From assembly GCA_038025085.1 (NCBI GenBank), contig CM076146.1, forward strand, positions 22,796,001-22,860,000: DNA of 64,000 nt. The letters are read 5' to 3'. Of this stretch, positions 49,110 through 62,452 are shown piece by piece. A program made the translations under genes and the position numbers. The first letter of the stretch is position 1. Each line of letters starts with the position of its first letter. This DNA comes from Tetragonia tetragonoides (Eukaryota; Streptophyta; Magnoliopsida; Caryophyllales; Aizoaceae). Under the pieces are notes generated by a model. That model had not been told where the DNA came from and did no database searches. It worked only from the letters and a program-made list of their open reading frames with translations.

Positions 49110-52100
49110 CTTGAGTTGAAGCTTGTTTGTAACTGTAAACATCCTAGGTGTAGTTTCACACTCAAATGAATGCAAACAAAGTATTTGGATGCTTTATCTT
49201 AATATACAACACAAAAGAACTCAAATCTCTTTCACCCTACTCGTATGAGCTTTTAAAACGCGTAAATGCATTCAAAAGCTTGAGTTGAAGCTTGTTTGTA
49301 ACTGTAAACATCCTAGGTATAGTTTCACACTCAAATGAATGTAAACAAAGTATTTGGATGCTTTCTCTTAATATACAACACAAAAGAACTCAAATCTCTT
49401 TCACCCTACTCGTATGAGCTTTTAAAACGCGTAAATACATTTAAAAGCTTGAGTTGAAGCTTTTTTGTACTTGTAAACATCCAAGGTGTAATTTCACACT
49501 CAAATGAATGCAAACAAAGTATTTGGATGCTTTCTCTTAATATACAACACAAAAGAAATCAAATCTCTTTCACCCTACTCGTATGAGCTTTTAAAAACGC
49601 GTAAATGCATTCAAAAACTTTAGTTGAAGCTTGTTTGTAACTGTAAACATCCTAGGTGTAGTTTCACACTCAAATGAATGCAAACAAAGTATTTGGATGC
49701 TTTATCTTAATATACAACACAAAAGAACTCAAATCTCTTTCACCCTACTCGTATGAGCTTTTAAAACGCGTAAATGCATTCAAAAGCTTGAGTTGAAGCT
49801 TGTTTGTAACTGTAAACATCCTAGGTGTAGTTTCACACTCAAATGATTGCAAACAAAGTATTTGGATGCTTTCTCTTAATATACAACACAAAAGAAATCA
49901 AATCTCTTTCACCCTACTCGTATGAGCTTTTAAAAACGCGTAAATGCATTCAAAAGCTTGAGTTGAAGCTTGTTTGTAACTGTAAACATCCTAGGTGTAG
50001 TTTCACACTCAAATGATTGCAAAAAAAGTATTTGGATGCTTTCTCTTAATATACAACACAAAAGAACTCAATTTCTATCACCCTAGTCGTAAGAGCTGTT
50101 AAAACGCGTAAATTCATTATACAGCTTGAGTTGAAGCTTGTTTGTACTTGTAAACATCCTAGCTGTAGTATCACACTCAAATGAATGCAAACAAAGTATT
50201 TGGATGCTTTCTCTTAATATACAACACAAAAGAACTCAAATCTCTTTCACCCTACTCGTATGAGCTCTTAAAACGCGTAAATGCATTCAAAAGCTTGAGT
50301 TGAAGCTTGTTTGTAACTGTAAACATCCTAGGTGTAGTTTCACACTCAAATGAATGCAAACAAAGTATTTGGATGCTTTATCTTAATATACAACACAAAA
50401 GAACTCAAATCTCTTTCACCCTACTCGTATGAGCTTTTAAAACGCGTAAATGCATTCAAAAGCTTGAGTTGAAGCTTGTTTGTAACTGTAAACATCCTAG
50501 GTATAGTTTCACACTCAAATGAATGTAAACAAAGTATTTGGATGCTTTCTCTTAATGTACAACACAAAAGAACTCAAATCTCTTTCACCCTACTCGTATG
50601 AGCTTTTAAAACGCGTAAATGCATTCAAAAGCTTGAGTTGAGGCTTGTTTGTAACTGTAAACATCCTAGGTGTAGTTTCACACTCAAATGAATGTACACA
50701 AAGTATTTGGATGCTTTTTCTTAATATACAATACAAAAGAACTCAAATCTCTTTCACCCTACTCGTATGAGCTTTTAAAATGCGTAAATACATTTAAAAG
50801 CTGGAGTTGAAGCTTTTTTGTACTTGTAAACATCCTAGGTGTAATTTCACACTCAAATGAATGCAAACAAAGTATTTGGATGCTTTCTCTTAATATACAA
50901 CACAAAAGAAATCAAATCTCTTTCACCCTACTCGTATGAGCTTTTAAAACGCGTAAATGCATTAAAAAGCTTGAGTTGAAGCTTTTTTTGTAACTGTAAA
51001 CATCCTAGGTGTAATATCACACTCAAATGAATGCAAACAAAGTATCTGGATGCTTTCTCTTAATATACAACACAAAAGAACTCAATTTCTATCACCCTAC
51101 TCGTAAGAGCTGTTAAAACGCGTAAATTCATTCAACAGCTTGAGTTGAAGCTTGTTTGTACTTTTAAACATCCGAGGTGTAGTTTCACACATTCAAATGA
51201 ATGCAAACAAAGTATTTGGATGCTTTCTCTTCATATACAACACAAAAGAACTCAAATCTCTTTCACCCTACTCGTATGAGCTTTTAAAACGCGTAAATGC
51301 ATTCAAAAGCTTGAGTTGAAACTTGTTTGTAACTGTAAACATCCTAGGTGTAGTTTCACAATCAAATGAATGCAAACAAAGTACTTGGATGCTTTCTCTT
51401 AATATACAACACAAAAGAACTCAAATCACTTTCACCCTACTCGTATGAGCTTTTAAACGAGTAAATGCATTCAAAATCTTGAGTTGAAGCTTGTTTCTAA
51501 CTGTAAACATCCTAGGTGTACTTTCACACTCAAATGAATGCAAACAAAGTATTTGGATGATTTCTCTCAATATACAACACAAAAGAACTCAAATCTCTTT
51601 CACCCTACTCGTATGAGCTTTTAAAACGCGTAAATGCATTCAAAAGCTTGAGTTAAAGCTTGTTTGTAACTGTAAACATCCTAGGTGTAGTTTCACACTC
51701 AAATGAATGCAAACAAAGTATTTGGATGCTTTCTCTTAATATACAACACAAAAGAACTCAATTTCTATCACCCTTGTCGTAAGAGCTGTTAAAACGCGTA
51801 AATTCATTCAACAGCTTGAGTTGAAGCTTGTTTGTACTTGTAAACATCCTAGGTGTAGTTTCACACTCAAATCTCTTTCACCCTACTCGTATGAGCTTTT
51901 AAAACGCGTAAATGCATTCAAAAGCTTGAGTTGAAGCTTGTTTGTAACTGTAAACATCCTAGGTGTAGTTTCACACTCAAATGATTGCAAACAAAGTATT
52001 TGGATGCTTTCTCTTAATATACAACACAAAAGAACTCAATTTCTATCACCCTAGTCGTAAGAGCTGTTAAAACGCGTAAATTCATTATACAGCTTGAGTT

Positions 52101-53085
52101 GAAGCTTGTTTGTACTTGTAAACATCCTAGCTGTAGTATCACACTCAAATGAATGCAAACAAAGTATTTGGATGCTTTCTCTTAATATACAACACAAAAG
52201 AAATCAAATCTCTTTCACCCTACTCGTATGAGCTTTTAAAAACGCGTAAATGCATTCAAAAGCTTGAGTTGAAGCTTGTTTGTAACTGTAAACATCCTAG
52301 GTGTAGTTTCACACTCAAATGATTGCAAACAAAGTATTTGGATGCTTTCTCTTAATATACAACACAAAAGAACTCAATTTCTATCACCCTAGTCGTAAGA
52401 GCTGTTAAAACGCGTAAATTCATTATACAGCTTGAGTTGAAGCTTGTTTGTAATTGTAAACATCCTAGCTGTAGTATCACACTCAAATGAATGCAAACAA
52501 AGTATTTGGATGCTTTCTCTTAATATACAACACAAAAGAACTCAAATCTCTTTCACCCTACTCGTATGAGCTTTTAAAACGCGTAAATGCATTCAAAAGC
52601 TTGAGTTGAAGCTTGTTTGTAACTGGAAACATCCTAGGTGTAGTTTCATACTCAAATGAATGCAAACAAAGTATTTGGATGCTTTCTCTTAATATACAAC
52701 ACAAAAGAACTGAAATCTCTTTCACCCTACTCGTATGAGCTTTTAAAACGCGTAAATGCATTCAAAAGCTTGAGTTGAGGCTTGTTTGTAACTGTAAACA
52801 TCCTAGGTGTAGTTTCACACTCAAATGAATGTACACAAAGTATTTGGATGCTTTCTCTTAATATACAACACAAAAGAACTCAATTTCTATCACCCTAGTC
52901 GTAAGAGCTGTTTAAACGCGTAAATTCATTATACAGCTTGAGTTGAAGCTTGTTTGTACTTGTAAACATCCTAGCTGTAGTATCACACTCAAATGAATGC
53001 AAACAAAGTATTTGGATGCTTTCTCTTAATGTACAACACAAAAGAACTCAAATCTCTTTCACCCTACTCGTATGAGCTTTTAAAA
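49110..53085 (+). repeat. Large duplication, left copy (4,504-bp offset, about 3,976 bp)
   Basis: It matches 53614-57589 at a constant offset of 4,504 bp. Checked landmarks are the rare CTTTAGTTGAAGC (49621 and 54125), GCTGTTTAAACGCG (52911 and 57415), CATCCGAGG (51168 and 55672) and the fused dimer (51754 and 56258). The left edge is at 49110, since 49109 is G against A at 53613. The right edge is at 53085, where AAAAGGCG opposes AAAACGCG. Confidence 0.87.
51754..52031 (+). repeat. Fused dimer with 59-bp deletion, copy 5
   Basis: Same junction at 51865-51872, 3,322 bp after copy 4. It has GAGCTTTTAAAACG and a following B with TTATACAGC, as in copies 1 and 2. Confidence 0.9.
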
Positions 53086-53613
53086 GGCGTAAATGCATTC
53101 AAAAGCTTGAGTTGAAGCTTGTTTGTAACTGTAAACATCCTAGGTGTAGTTTCACACTCAAATGAATGCAAACAAAGTATTTGGATGCGTTATCTTAATA
53201 TACAACACAAAAGAACTCAAATCTCTTTCACCCTACTCGTATGAGCTTTTAAAACGCGTAAATGCATTCAAAAGCTTGAGTTGAAGCTTGTTTGTAACTG
53301 TAAACATCCTAGGTATAGTTTCACACTCAAATGAATGTAAACAAAGTATTTGGATGCTTTCTCTTAATATACAACACAAAAGAACTCAAATCTCTTTCAC
53401 CCTACTCGTATGAGCTTTTAAAACGCGTAAATACATTTAAAAGCTTGAGTTGAAGCTTTTTTGTACTTGTAAACATCCAAGGTGTAATTTCACACTCAAA
53501 TGAATGCAAACAAAGTATTTGGATGCTTTCTCTTAATATACAACACAAAAGAAATCAAATCTCTTTCACCCTACTCGTATGAGCTTTTAAAAACGCGTAA
53601 ATGCATTCAAAAA
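53086..53613 (+). repeat. Spacer between the two large copies, related to the 59.5-60 kb region
   Basis: About three monomers: an AAAAGGCG monomer with GGATGCGTTATC, one ending GAATGTAAAC, and an AAATACATTTAAAAGC monomer with CATCCAAGG. The same order with the same GGATGCGTTATC variant is at about 59.43-59.98 kb, so the spacer has a second relative outside the duplication. Confidence 0.7.
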
Positions 53614-56600
53614 CTTGAGTTGAAGCTTGTTTGTAACTGTAAACATCCTAGGTGTAGTTTCACACTCAAATGAATGCAAACAAAGTATTTGGATGCTTTA
53701 TCTTAATATACAACACAAAAGAACTCAAATCTCTTTCACCCTACTCGTATGAGCTTTTAAAACGCGTAAATGCATTCAAAAGCTTGAGTTGAAGCTTGTT
53801 TGTAACTGTAAACATCCTAGGTATAGTTTCACACTCAAATGAATGTAAACAAAGTATTTGGATGCTTTCTCTTAATATACAACACAAAAGAACTCAAATC
53901 TCTTTCACCCTACTCGTATGAGCTTTTAAAACGCGTAAATACATTTAAAAGCTTGAGTTGAAGCTTTTTTGTACTTGTAAACATCCAAGGTGTAATTTCA
54001 CACTCAAATGAATGCAAACAAAGTATTTGGATGCTTTCTCTTAATATACAACACAAAAGAAATCAAATCTCTTTCACCCTACTCGTATGAGCTTTTAAAA
54101 ACGCGTAAATGCATTCAAAAACTTTAGTTGAAGCTTGTTTGTAACTGTAAACATCCTAGGTGTAGTTTCACACTCAAATGAATGCAAACAAAGTATTTGG
54201 ATGCTTTATCTTAATATACAACACAAAAGAACTCAAATCTCTTTCACCCTACTCGTATGAGCTTTTAAAACGCGTAAATGCATTCAAAAGCTTGAGTTGA
54301 AGCTTGTTTGTAACTGTAAACATCCTAGGTGTAGTTTCACACTCAAATGATTGCAAACAAAGTATTTGGATGCTTTCTCTTAATATACAACACAAAAGAA
54401 ATCAAATCTCTTTCACCCTACTCGTATGAGCTTTTAAAAACGCGTAAATGCATTCAAAAGCTTGAGTTGAAGCTTGTTTGTAACTGTAAACATCCTAGGT
54501 GTAGTTTCACACTCAAATGATTGCAAAAAAAGTATTTGGATGCTTTCTCTTAATATACAACACAAAAGAACTCAATTTCTATCACCCTAGTCGTAAGAGC
54601 TGTTAAAACGCGTAAATTCATTATACAGCTTGAGTTGAAGCTTGTTTGTACTTGTAAACATCCTAGCTGTAGTATCACACTCAAATGAATGCAAACAAAG
54701 TATTTGGATGCTTTCTCTTAATATACAACACAAAAGAACTCAAATCTCTTTCACCCTACTCGTATGAGCTCTTAAAACGCGTAAATGCATTCAAAAGCTT
54801 GAGTTGAAGCTTGTTTGTAACTGTAAACATCCTAGGTGTAGTTTCACACTCAAATGAATGCAAACAAAGTATTTGGATGCTTTATCTTAATATACAACAC
54901 AAAAGAACTCAAATCTCTTTCACCCTACTCGTATGAGCTTTTAAAACGCGTAAATGCATTCAAAAGCTTGAGTTGAAGCTTGTTTGTAACTGTAAACATC
55001 CTAGGTATAGTTTCACACTCAAATGAATGTAAACAAAGTATTTGGATGCTTTCTCTTAATGTACAACACAAAAGAACTCAAATCTCTTTCACCCTACTCG
55101 TATGAGCTTTTAAAACGCGTAAATGCATTCAAAAGCTTGAGTTGAGGCTTGTTTGTAACTGTAAACATCCTAGGTGTAGTTTCACACTCAAATGAATGTA
55201 CACAAAGTATTTGGATGCTTTTTCTTAATATACAATACAAAAGAACTCAAATCTCTTTCACCCTACTCGTATGAGCTTTTAAAATGCGTAAATACATTTA
55301 AAAGCTGGAGTTGAAGCTTTTTTGTACTTGTAAACATCCTAGGTGTAATTTCACACTCAAATGAATGCAAACAAAGTATTTGGATGCTTTCTCTTAATAT
55401 ACAACACAAAAGAAATCAAATCTCTTTCACCCTACTCGTATGAGCTTTTAAAACGCGTAAATGCATTAAAAAGCTTGAGTTGAAGCTTTTTTTGTAACTG
55501 TAAACATCCTAGGTGTAATATCACACTCAAATGAATGCAAACAAAGTATCTGGATGCTTTCTCTTAATATACAACACAAAAGAACTCAATTTCTATCACC
55601 CTACTCGTAAGAGCTGTTAAAACGCGTAAATTCATTCAACAGCTTGAGTTGAAGCTTGTTTGTACTTTTAAACATCCGAGGTGTAGTTTCACACATTCAA
55701 ATGAATGCAAACAAAGTATTTGGATGCTTTCTCTTCATATACAACACAAAAGAACTCAAATCTCTTTCACCCTACTCGTATGAGCTTTTAAAACGCGTAA
55801 ATGCATTCAAAAGCTTGAGTTGAAACTTGTTTGTAACTGTAAACATCCTAGGTGTAGTTTCACAATCAAATGAATGCAAACAAAGTACTTGGATGCTTTC
55901 TCTTAATATACAACACAAAAGAACTCAAATCACTTTCACCCTACTCGTATGAGCTTTTAAACGAGTAAATGCATTCAAAATCTTGAGTTGAAGCTTGTTT
56001 CTAACTGTAAACATCCTAGGTGTACTTTCACACTCAAATGAATGCAAACAAAGTATTTGGATGATTTCTCTCAATATACAACACAAAAGAACTCAAATCT
56101 CTTTCACCCTACTCGTATGAGCTTTTAAAACGCGTAAATGCATTCAAAAGCTTGAGTTAAAGCTTGTTTGTAACTGTAAACATCCTAGGTGTAGTTTCAC
56201 ACTCAAATGAATGCAAACAAAGTATTTGGATGCTTTCTCTTAATATACAACACAAAAGAACTCAATTTCTATCACCCTTGTCGTAAGAGCTGTTAAAACG
56301 CGTAAATTCATTCAACAGCTTGAGTTGAAGCTTGTTTGTACTTGTAAACATCCTAGGTGTAGTTTCACACTCAAATCTCTTTCACCCTACTCGTATGAGC
56401 TTTTAAAACGCGTAAATGCATTCAAAAGCTTGAGTTGAAGCTTGTTTGTAACTGTAAACATCCTAGGTGTAGTTTCACACTCAAATGATTGCAAACAAAG
56501 TATTTGGATGCTTTCTCTTAATATACAACACAAAAGAACTCAATTTCTATCACCCTAGTCGTAAGAGCTGTTAAAACGCGTAAATTCATTATACAGCTTG

Positions 56601-57589
56601 AGTTGAAGCTTGTTTGTACTTGTAAACATCCTAGCTGTAGTATCACACTCAAATGAATGCAAACAAAGTATTTGGATGCTTTCTCTTAATATACAACACA
56701 AAAGAAATCAAATCTCTTTCACCCTACTCGTATGAGCTTTTAAAAACGCGTAAATGCATTCAAAAGCTTGAGTTGAAGCTTGTTTGTAACTGTAAACATC
56801 CTAGGTGTAGTTTCACACTCAAATGATTGCAAACAAAGTATTTGGATGCTTTCTCTTAATATACAACACAAAAGAACTCAATTTCTATCACCCTAGTCGT
56901 AAGAGCTGTTAAAACGCGTAAATTCATTATACAGCTTGAGTTGAAGCTTGTTTGTAATTGTAAACATCCTAGCTGTAGTATCACACTCAAATGAATGCAA
57001 ACAAAGTATTTGGATGCTTTCTCTTAATATACAACACAAAAGAACTCAAATCTCTTTCACCCTACTCGTATGAGCTTTTAAAACGCGTAAATGCATTCAA
57101 AAGCTTGAGTTGAAGCTTGTTTGTAACTGGAAACATCCTAGGTGTAGTTTCATACTCAAATGAATGCAAACAAAGTATTTGGATGCTTTCTCTTAATATA
57201 CAACACAAAAGAACTGAAATCTCTTTCACCCTACTCGTATGAGCTTTTAAAACGCGTAAATGCATTCAAAAGCTTGAGTTGAGGCTTGTTTGTAACTGTA
57301 AACATCCTAGGTGTAGTTTCACACTCAAATGAATGTACACAAAGTATTTGGATGCTTTCTCTTAATATACAACACAAAAGAACTCAATTTCTATCACCCT
57401 AGTCGTAAGAGCTGTTTAAACGCGTAAATTCATTATACAGCTTGAGTTGAAGCTTGTTTGTACTTGTAAACATCCTAGCTGTAGTATCACACTCAAATGA
57501 ATGCAAACAAAGTATTTGGATGCTTTCTCTTAATGTACAACACAAAAGAACTCAAATCTCTTTCACCCTACTCGTATGAGCTTTTAAAA
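53614..57589 (+). repeat. Large duplication, right copy (4,504-bp offset)
   Basis: It is collinear with 49110-53085, with no difference noticed at the places compared. The two copies are not adjacent: 53086-53613 lies between them. That spacer carries GGATGCGTTATC, which is otherwise seen only near 59,547, and CATCCAAGG monomers. Confidence 0.87.
56258..56535 (+). repeat. Fused dimer with 59-bp deletion, copy 6
   Basis: Same junction at 56369-56376, 4,504 bp after copy 5. It lies inside the large 4,504-bp-offset duplication and corresponds base for base in position to copy 5. Confidence 0.9.
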
Positions 57590-60500
57590 CGCGTAAATGC
57601 ATTCAAAAGCTTGAGTTGAGGCTTGTTTGTAACTGTAAACATCCTAGGTGTAGTTTCACACTCAAATGAATGTACACAAAGTATTTGGATGCTTTTTCTC
57701 AATATACAATACAAAAGAACTCAAATCTCTTTCACCCTACTCGTATGAGCTTTTAAAATGCGTAAATACATTTAAAAGCTTGAGTTGAAGCTTTTTTGTA
57801 CTTGTAAACATCCTAGGTGTAATTTCACACTCAAATGAATGCAAACAAAGTATTTGGATGCTATCTCTTAATATACAACACAAAAGAAATCAAATATCTT
57901 TCACCCTACTCGTATGAGCTTTTAAAACGCGTAAATGCATTAAAAAGCTTGAGTTGAAGCTTTTTTTGTAACTGTAAACATCCTAGGTGTAATATCACAC
58001 TCAAATGAATGCAAACAAAGTATCTGGATGCTTTCTCTTAATATACAACACAAAAGAACTCAATTTCTATCACCCTACTCGTAAGAGCTGTTAAAACGCG
58101 TAAATTCATTCAACAGCTTGAGTTGAAGCTTGTTTGTACTTTTAAACATCCTAGGTGTAGTTTCACACATTCAAATGAATGCAAACAAAGTATTTGGATG
58201 CTTTCTCTTAATATACAACACAAAAGAACTCAAATCTCTTTCACCCTACTCGTATGAGCTTTTAAAACGCGTAAATGCATTCAAAAGCTTGAGTTGAAAC
58301 TTGTTTGTAACTGTAAACATCCTAGGTGTAGTTTTACAATCAAACGAATGCAAACAAAGTACTTGGATGCTTTCTCTTAATATACAACACAAAAGAACTC
58401 AAATCACTTTCACCCTACTCGTATGACCTTTTAAACGAGTAAATGCATTCAAAAGCTTGAGTTGAAGGTTTTTTGTAACTGTAAACATCCTAGGTGTAAT
58501 ATCACACTCAAATGAATGCAAACAAAGTATCTGGATGCTTTCTCTTAATATACAACACAAAAGAACTCAATTTCTATCACCCTAGTCGTAAGAGCTGTTA
58601 AAACCCGTAAATTCATTATACAGCTTGAGTTGAAGCTTTTTTGTACTTGTAAACATCCTAGGTGTAATTTCACACTCAAATGAATGCAAACAAAGTATTT
58701 GGATGCTTTCTCTTAATATACAACACAAAAGAAATCAAATCTCTTTCACCCTACTCGTATGAGCTTTTAAAAACGCGTAAATGCATTCAAAAACTTGAGT
58801 TGAAGCTTGTTTGTAACTGTAAACATCCTAGGTGTAGTTTCACACTCAAATGAATGCAAACAAAGTATTTGGATGCTTTATCTTAATATACAACACAAAA
58901 GAACTCAAATCTCTTTCACCCTACTCGTATGAGCTTTTAAAACGCGTAAATGCATTCAAAAGCTTGAGTTGAAGCTTGTTTGTAACTGTAAACATCCTAG
59001 GTGTAGTTTCACACTCAAATGATTGCAAACAAAGTATTTGGATGCTTTCTCTTAATATACAACACAAAAGAAATCAAATCTCTTTCACCCTACTCGTATG
59101 AGCTTTTAAAAACGCGTAAATGCATTCAAAAGCTTGAGTTGAAGGTTTTTTGTAACTGTAAACATCCTAGGTGTAATATCACACTCAAATGAATGCAAAC
59201 AAAGTATCTGGATGCTTTCTCTTAATATACAACACAAAAGAACTCAATTTCTATCACCCTAGTCGTAAGAGCTGTTAAAACCCGTAAATTCATTATACAG
59301 CTTGAGTTGAAGCTTGTTTGTACTTGTAAACATCCTAGCTGTAGTATCACACTCAAATGAATGCAAACAAAGTATTTGGATGCTTTCTCTTAATATACAA
59401 CACAAAAGAACTCAAATCTCTTTCACCCTACTCGTATGAGCTCTTAAAACGCGTAAATGCATTCAAAAGCATGAGTTGAAGCTTGTTTGTAACTGTAAAC
59501 ATCCTAGGTGTAGTTTCACACTCAAATGAATGCAAACAAAGTATTTGGATGCGTTATCTTAATATACAACACAAAAGAACTCAAATCTCTTTCACCCTAC
59601 TCGTATGAGCTTTTAAAACGCGTAAATGCATTCAAAAGCTTGAGTTGAAGCTTGTTTGTAACTGTAAACATCCTAGGTATAGTTTCACACTCAAATGAAT
59701 GTAAACAAAGTATTTGGATGCTTTCTCTTAATATACAACACAAAAGAACTCAAATCTCTTTCACCCTACTCGTATGAGCTTTTAAAACGCGTAAATACAT
59801 TTAAAAGCTTGAGTTGAAGCTTTTTTGTACTTGTAAACATCCAAGGTGTAATTTCACACTCAAATGAATGCAAACAAAGTATTTGGATGCTTTCTCTTAA
59901 TATACAACACAAAAGAAATCAAATCTCTTTCACCCTACTCGTATGAGCTTTTAAAAACGCGTAAATGCATTCAAAAACTTGAGTTGAAGCTTGTTTGTAA
60001 CTGTAAACATCCTAGGTGTAGTTTCACACTCAAATGAATGCAAACAAAGTATTTGGATGCTTTATCTTAATATACAACACAAAAGAACTCAAATCTCTTT
60101 CACCCTACTCGTATGAGCTTTTAAAACGCGTAAATGCATTCAAAAGCTTGAGTTGAAGCTTGTTTGTAACTGTAAACATCCTAGGTGTAGTTTCACACTC
60201 AAATGATTGCAAACAAAGTATTTGGATGCTTTCTCTTAATATACAACACAAAAGAAATCAAATCTCTTTCACCCTACTCGTATGAGCTTTTAAAAACGCG
60301 TAAATGCATTCAAAAGCTTGAGTTGAAGCTTGTTTGTAACTGTAAACATCCTAGGTGTAGTTTCACACTCAAATGATTGCAAAAAAAGTATTTGGATGCT
60401 TTCTCTTAATATACAACACAAAAGAACTCAATTTCTATCACCCTAGTCGTAAGAGCTGTTAAAACGCGTAAATTCATTATACAGCTTGAGTTGAAGCTTG

Positions 60501-62452
60501 TTTGTACTTGTAAACATCCTAGCTGTAGTATCACACTCAAATGAATGCAAACAAAGTATTTGGATGCTTTCTCTTAATGTACAACACAAAAGAACTCAAA
60601 TCTCTTTCACCCTACTCGTATGAGCTTTTAAAACGCGTAAATGCATTCAAAAGCTTGAGTTGAGGCTTGTTTGTAACTGTAAACATCCTAGGTGTAGTTT
60701 CACACTCAAATGAATGTACACAAAGTATTTGGATGCTTTTTCTTAATATACAATACAAAAGAACTCAAATCTCTTTCACCCTACTCGTATGAGCTTTTAA
60801 AATGCGTAAATACATTTAAAAGCTTGAGTTGAAGCTTTTTTGTACTTGTAAACATCCTAGGTGTAATTTCACACTCAAATGAATGCAAACAAAGTATTTG
60901 GATGCTTTCTCTTAATATACAACACAAAAGAAATCAAATCTCTTTCACCCTACTCGTATGAGCTTTTAAAACGCGTAAATGCATTAAAAAGCTTGAGTTG
61001 AAGCTTTTTTTGTAACTGTAAACATCCTAGGTGTAATATCACACTCAAATGAATGCAAACAAAGTATCTGGATGCTTTCTCTTAATATACAACACAAAAG
61101 AACTCAATTTCTATCACCCTACTCGTAAGAGCTGTTAAAACGCGTAAATTCATTCAACAGCTTGAGTTGAAGCTTGTTTGTACTTTTAAACATCCTAGGT
61201 GTAGTTTCACACATTCAAATGAATGCAAACAAAGTATTTGGATGCTTTCTCTTAATATACAACACAAAAGAACTCAAATCTCTTTCACCCTACTCGTATG
61301 AGCTTTTAAAACGCGTAAATGCATTCAAAAGCTTGAGTTGAAACTTGTTTGTAACTGTAAACATCCTAGGTGTAGTTTCACAATCAAACGAATGCAAACA
61401 AAGTACTTGGATGCTTTCTCTTAATATACAACACAAAAGAACTCAAATCACTTTCACCCTACTCGTATGAGCTTTTAAACGAGTAAATGCATTCAAAATC
61501 TTGAGTTGAAGCTTGTTTGTAACTGTAAACATCCTAGGTATAGTTTCACACTCAAATGAATGTAAACAAAGTATTTGGATGCTTTCTCTTAATATACAAC
61601 ACAAAAGAACTCAAATCTCTTTCACCCTACTCGTATGAGCTTTTAAAACGCGTAAATGCATTCAAAAGCTTGAGTTGAAGCTTGTTTGTAACTGTAAACA
61701 TCCTAGGTGTAGTTTCACACTCAAATGAATGCAAACAAAGTATTTGGATGCTTTATCTTAATATACAACACAAAAGAACTCAAATCTCTTTCACCCTACT
61801 CGTATGAGCTTTTAAAACGCGTAAATGCATTCAAAAGCTTGAGTTGAAGCTTGTTTGTAACTGTAAACATCCTAGGTATAGTTTCACACTCAAATGAATG
61901 TAAACAAAGTATTTGGATGCTTTCTCTTAATATACAACACAAAAGAACTCAAATCTCTTTCACCCTACTCGTATGAGCTTTTAAAACGCGTAAATAAATT
62001 TAAAAGCTTGAGTTGAAGCTTTTTTGTACTTGTAAACATCCTAGGTGTAATTTCACACTCAAATGAATGCAAACAAAGTATTTGGATGCTTTCTCTTAAT
62101 ATACAACACAAAAGAAATCAAATCTCTTTCACCCTACTCGTATGAGCTTTTAAAAACGCGTAAATGCATTCAAAAACTTGAGTTGAAGCTTGTTTGTAAC
62201 TGTAAACATCCTAGGTGTAGTTTCACACTCAAATGAATGCAAACAAAGTATTTGGATGCTTTATCTTAATATACAACACAAAAGAACTCAAATCTCTTTC
62301 ACCCTACTCGTATGAGCTTTTAAAACGCGTAAATGCATTAAAAAGCTTGAGTTGAAGCTTTTTTGTAACTGTAAACATCCTAGGTGTAGTTTCACACTCA
62401 AATGATTGCAAACAAAGTATTTGGATGCTTTCTCTTAATATACAACACAAAA
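57590..62452 (+). repeat. Domain II right stretch
   Basis: It holds monomers related to 37.7-38.6 kb (GAAATCAAATATC, CACACATTC with CATCCTAGG, CAAACGAATG, AAACGAG) at about 57.9-58.4 kb and again near 61.2-61.5 kb. It also holds GAAGGTTTTTTG monomers, B monomers with AAAACCCG, and GCTTTATCTT forms. TCTTAATGTAC at 60,57x and 62,77x marks a 2,199-bp (13-monomer) offset. Only satellite sequence is present. Confidence 0.72.

Noticed and set aside
49110..57589. The 4,504-bp duplication as an assembly error
   Set aside because: It cannot be excluded without reads, but the distinct spacer between the copies and the different right-hand ends (53085 and 57589) argue against a simple duplicated contig end, so it is kept as a finding with that caveat.
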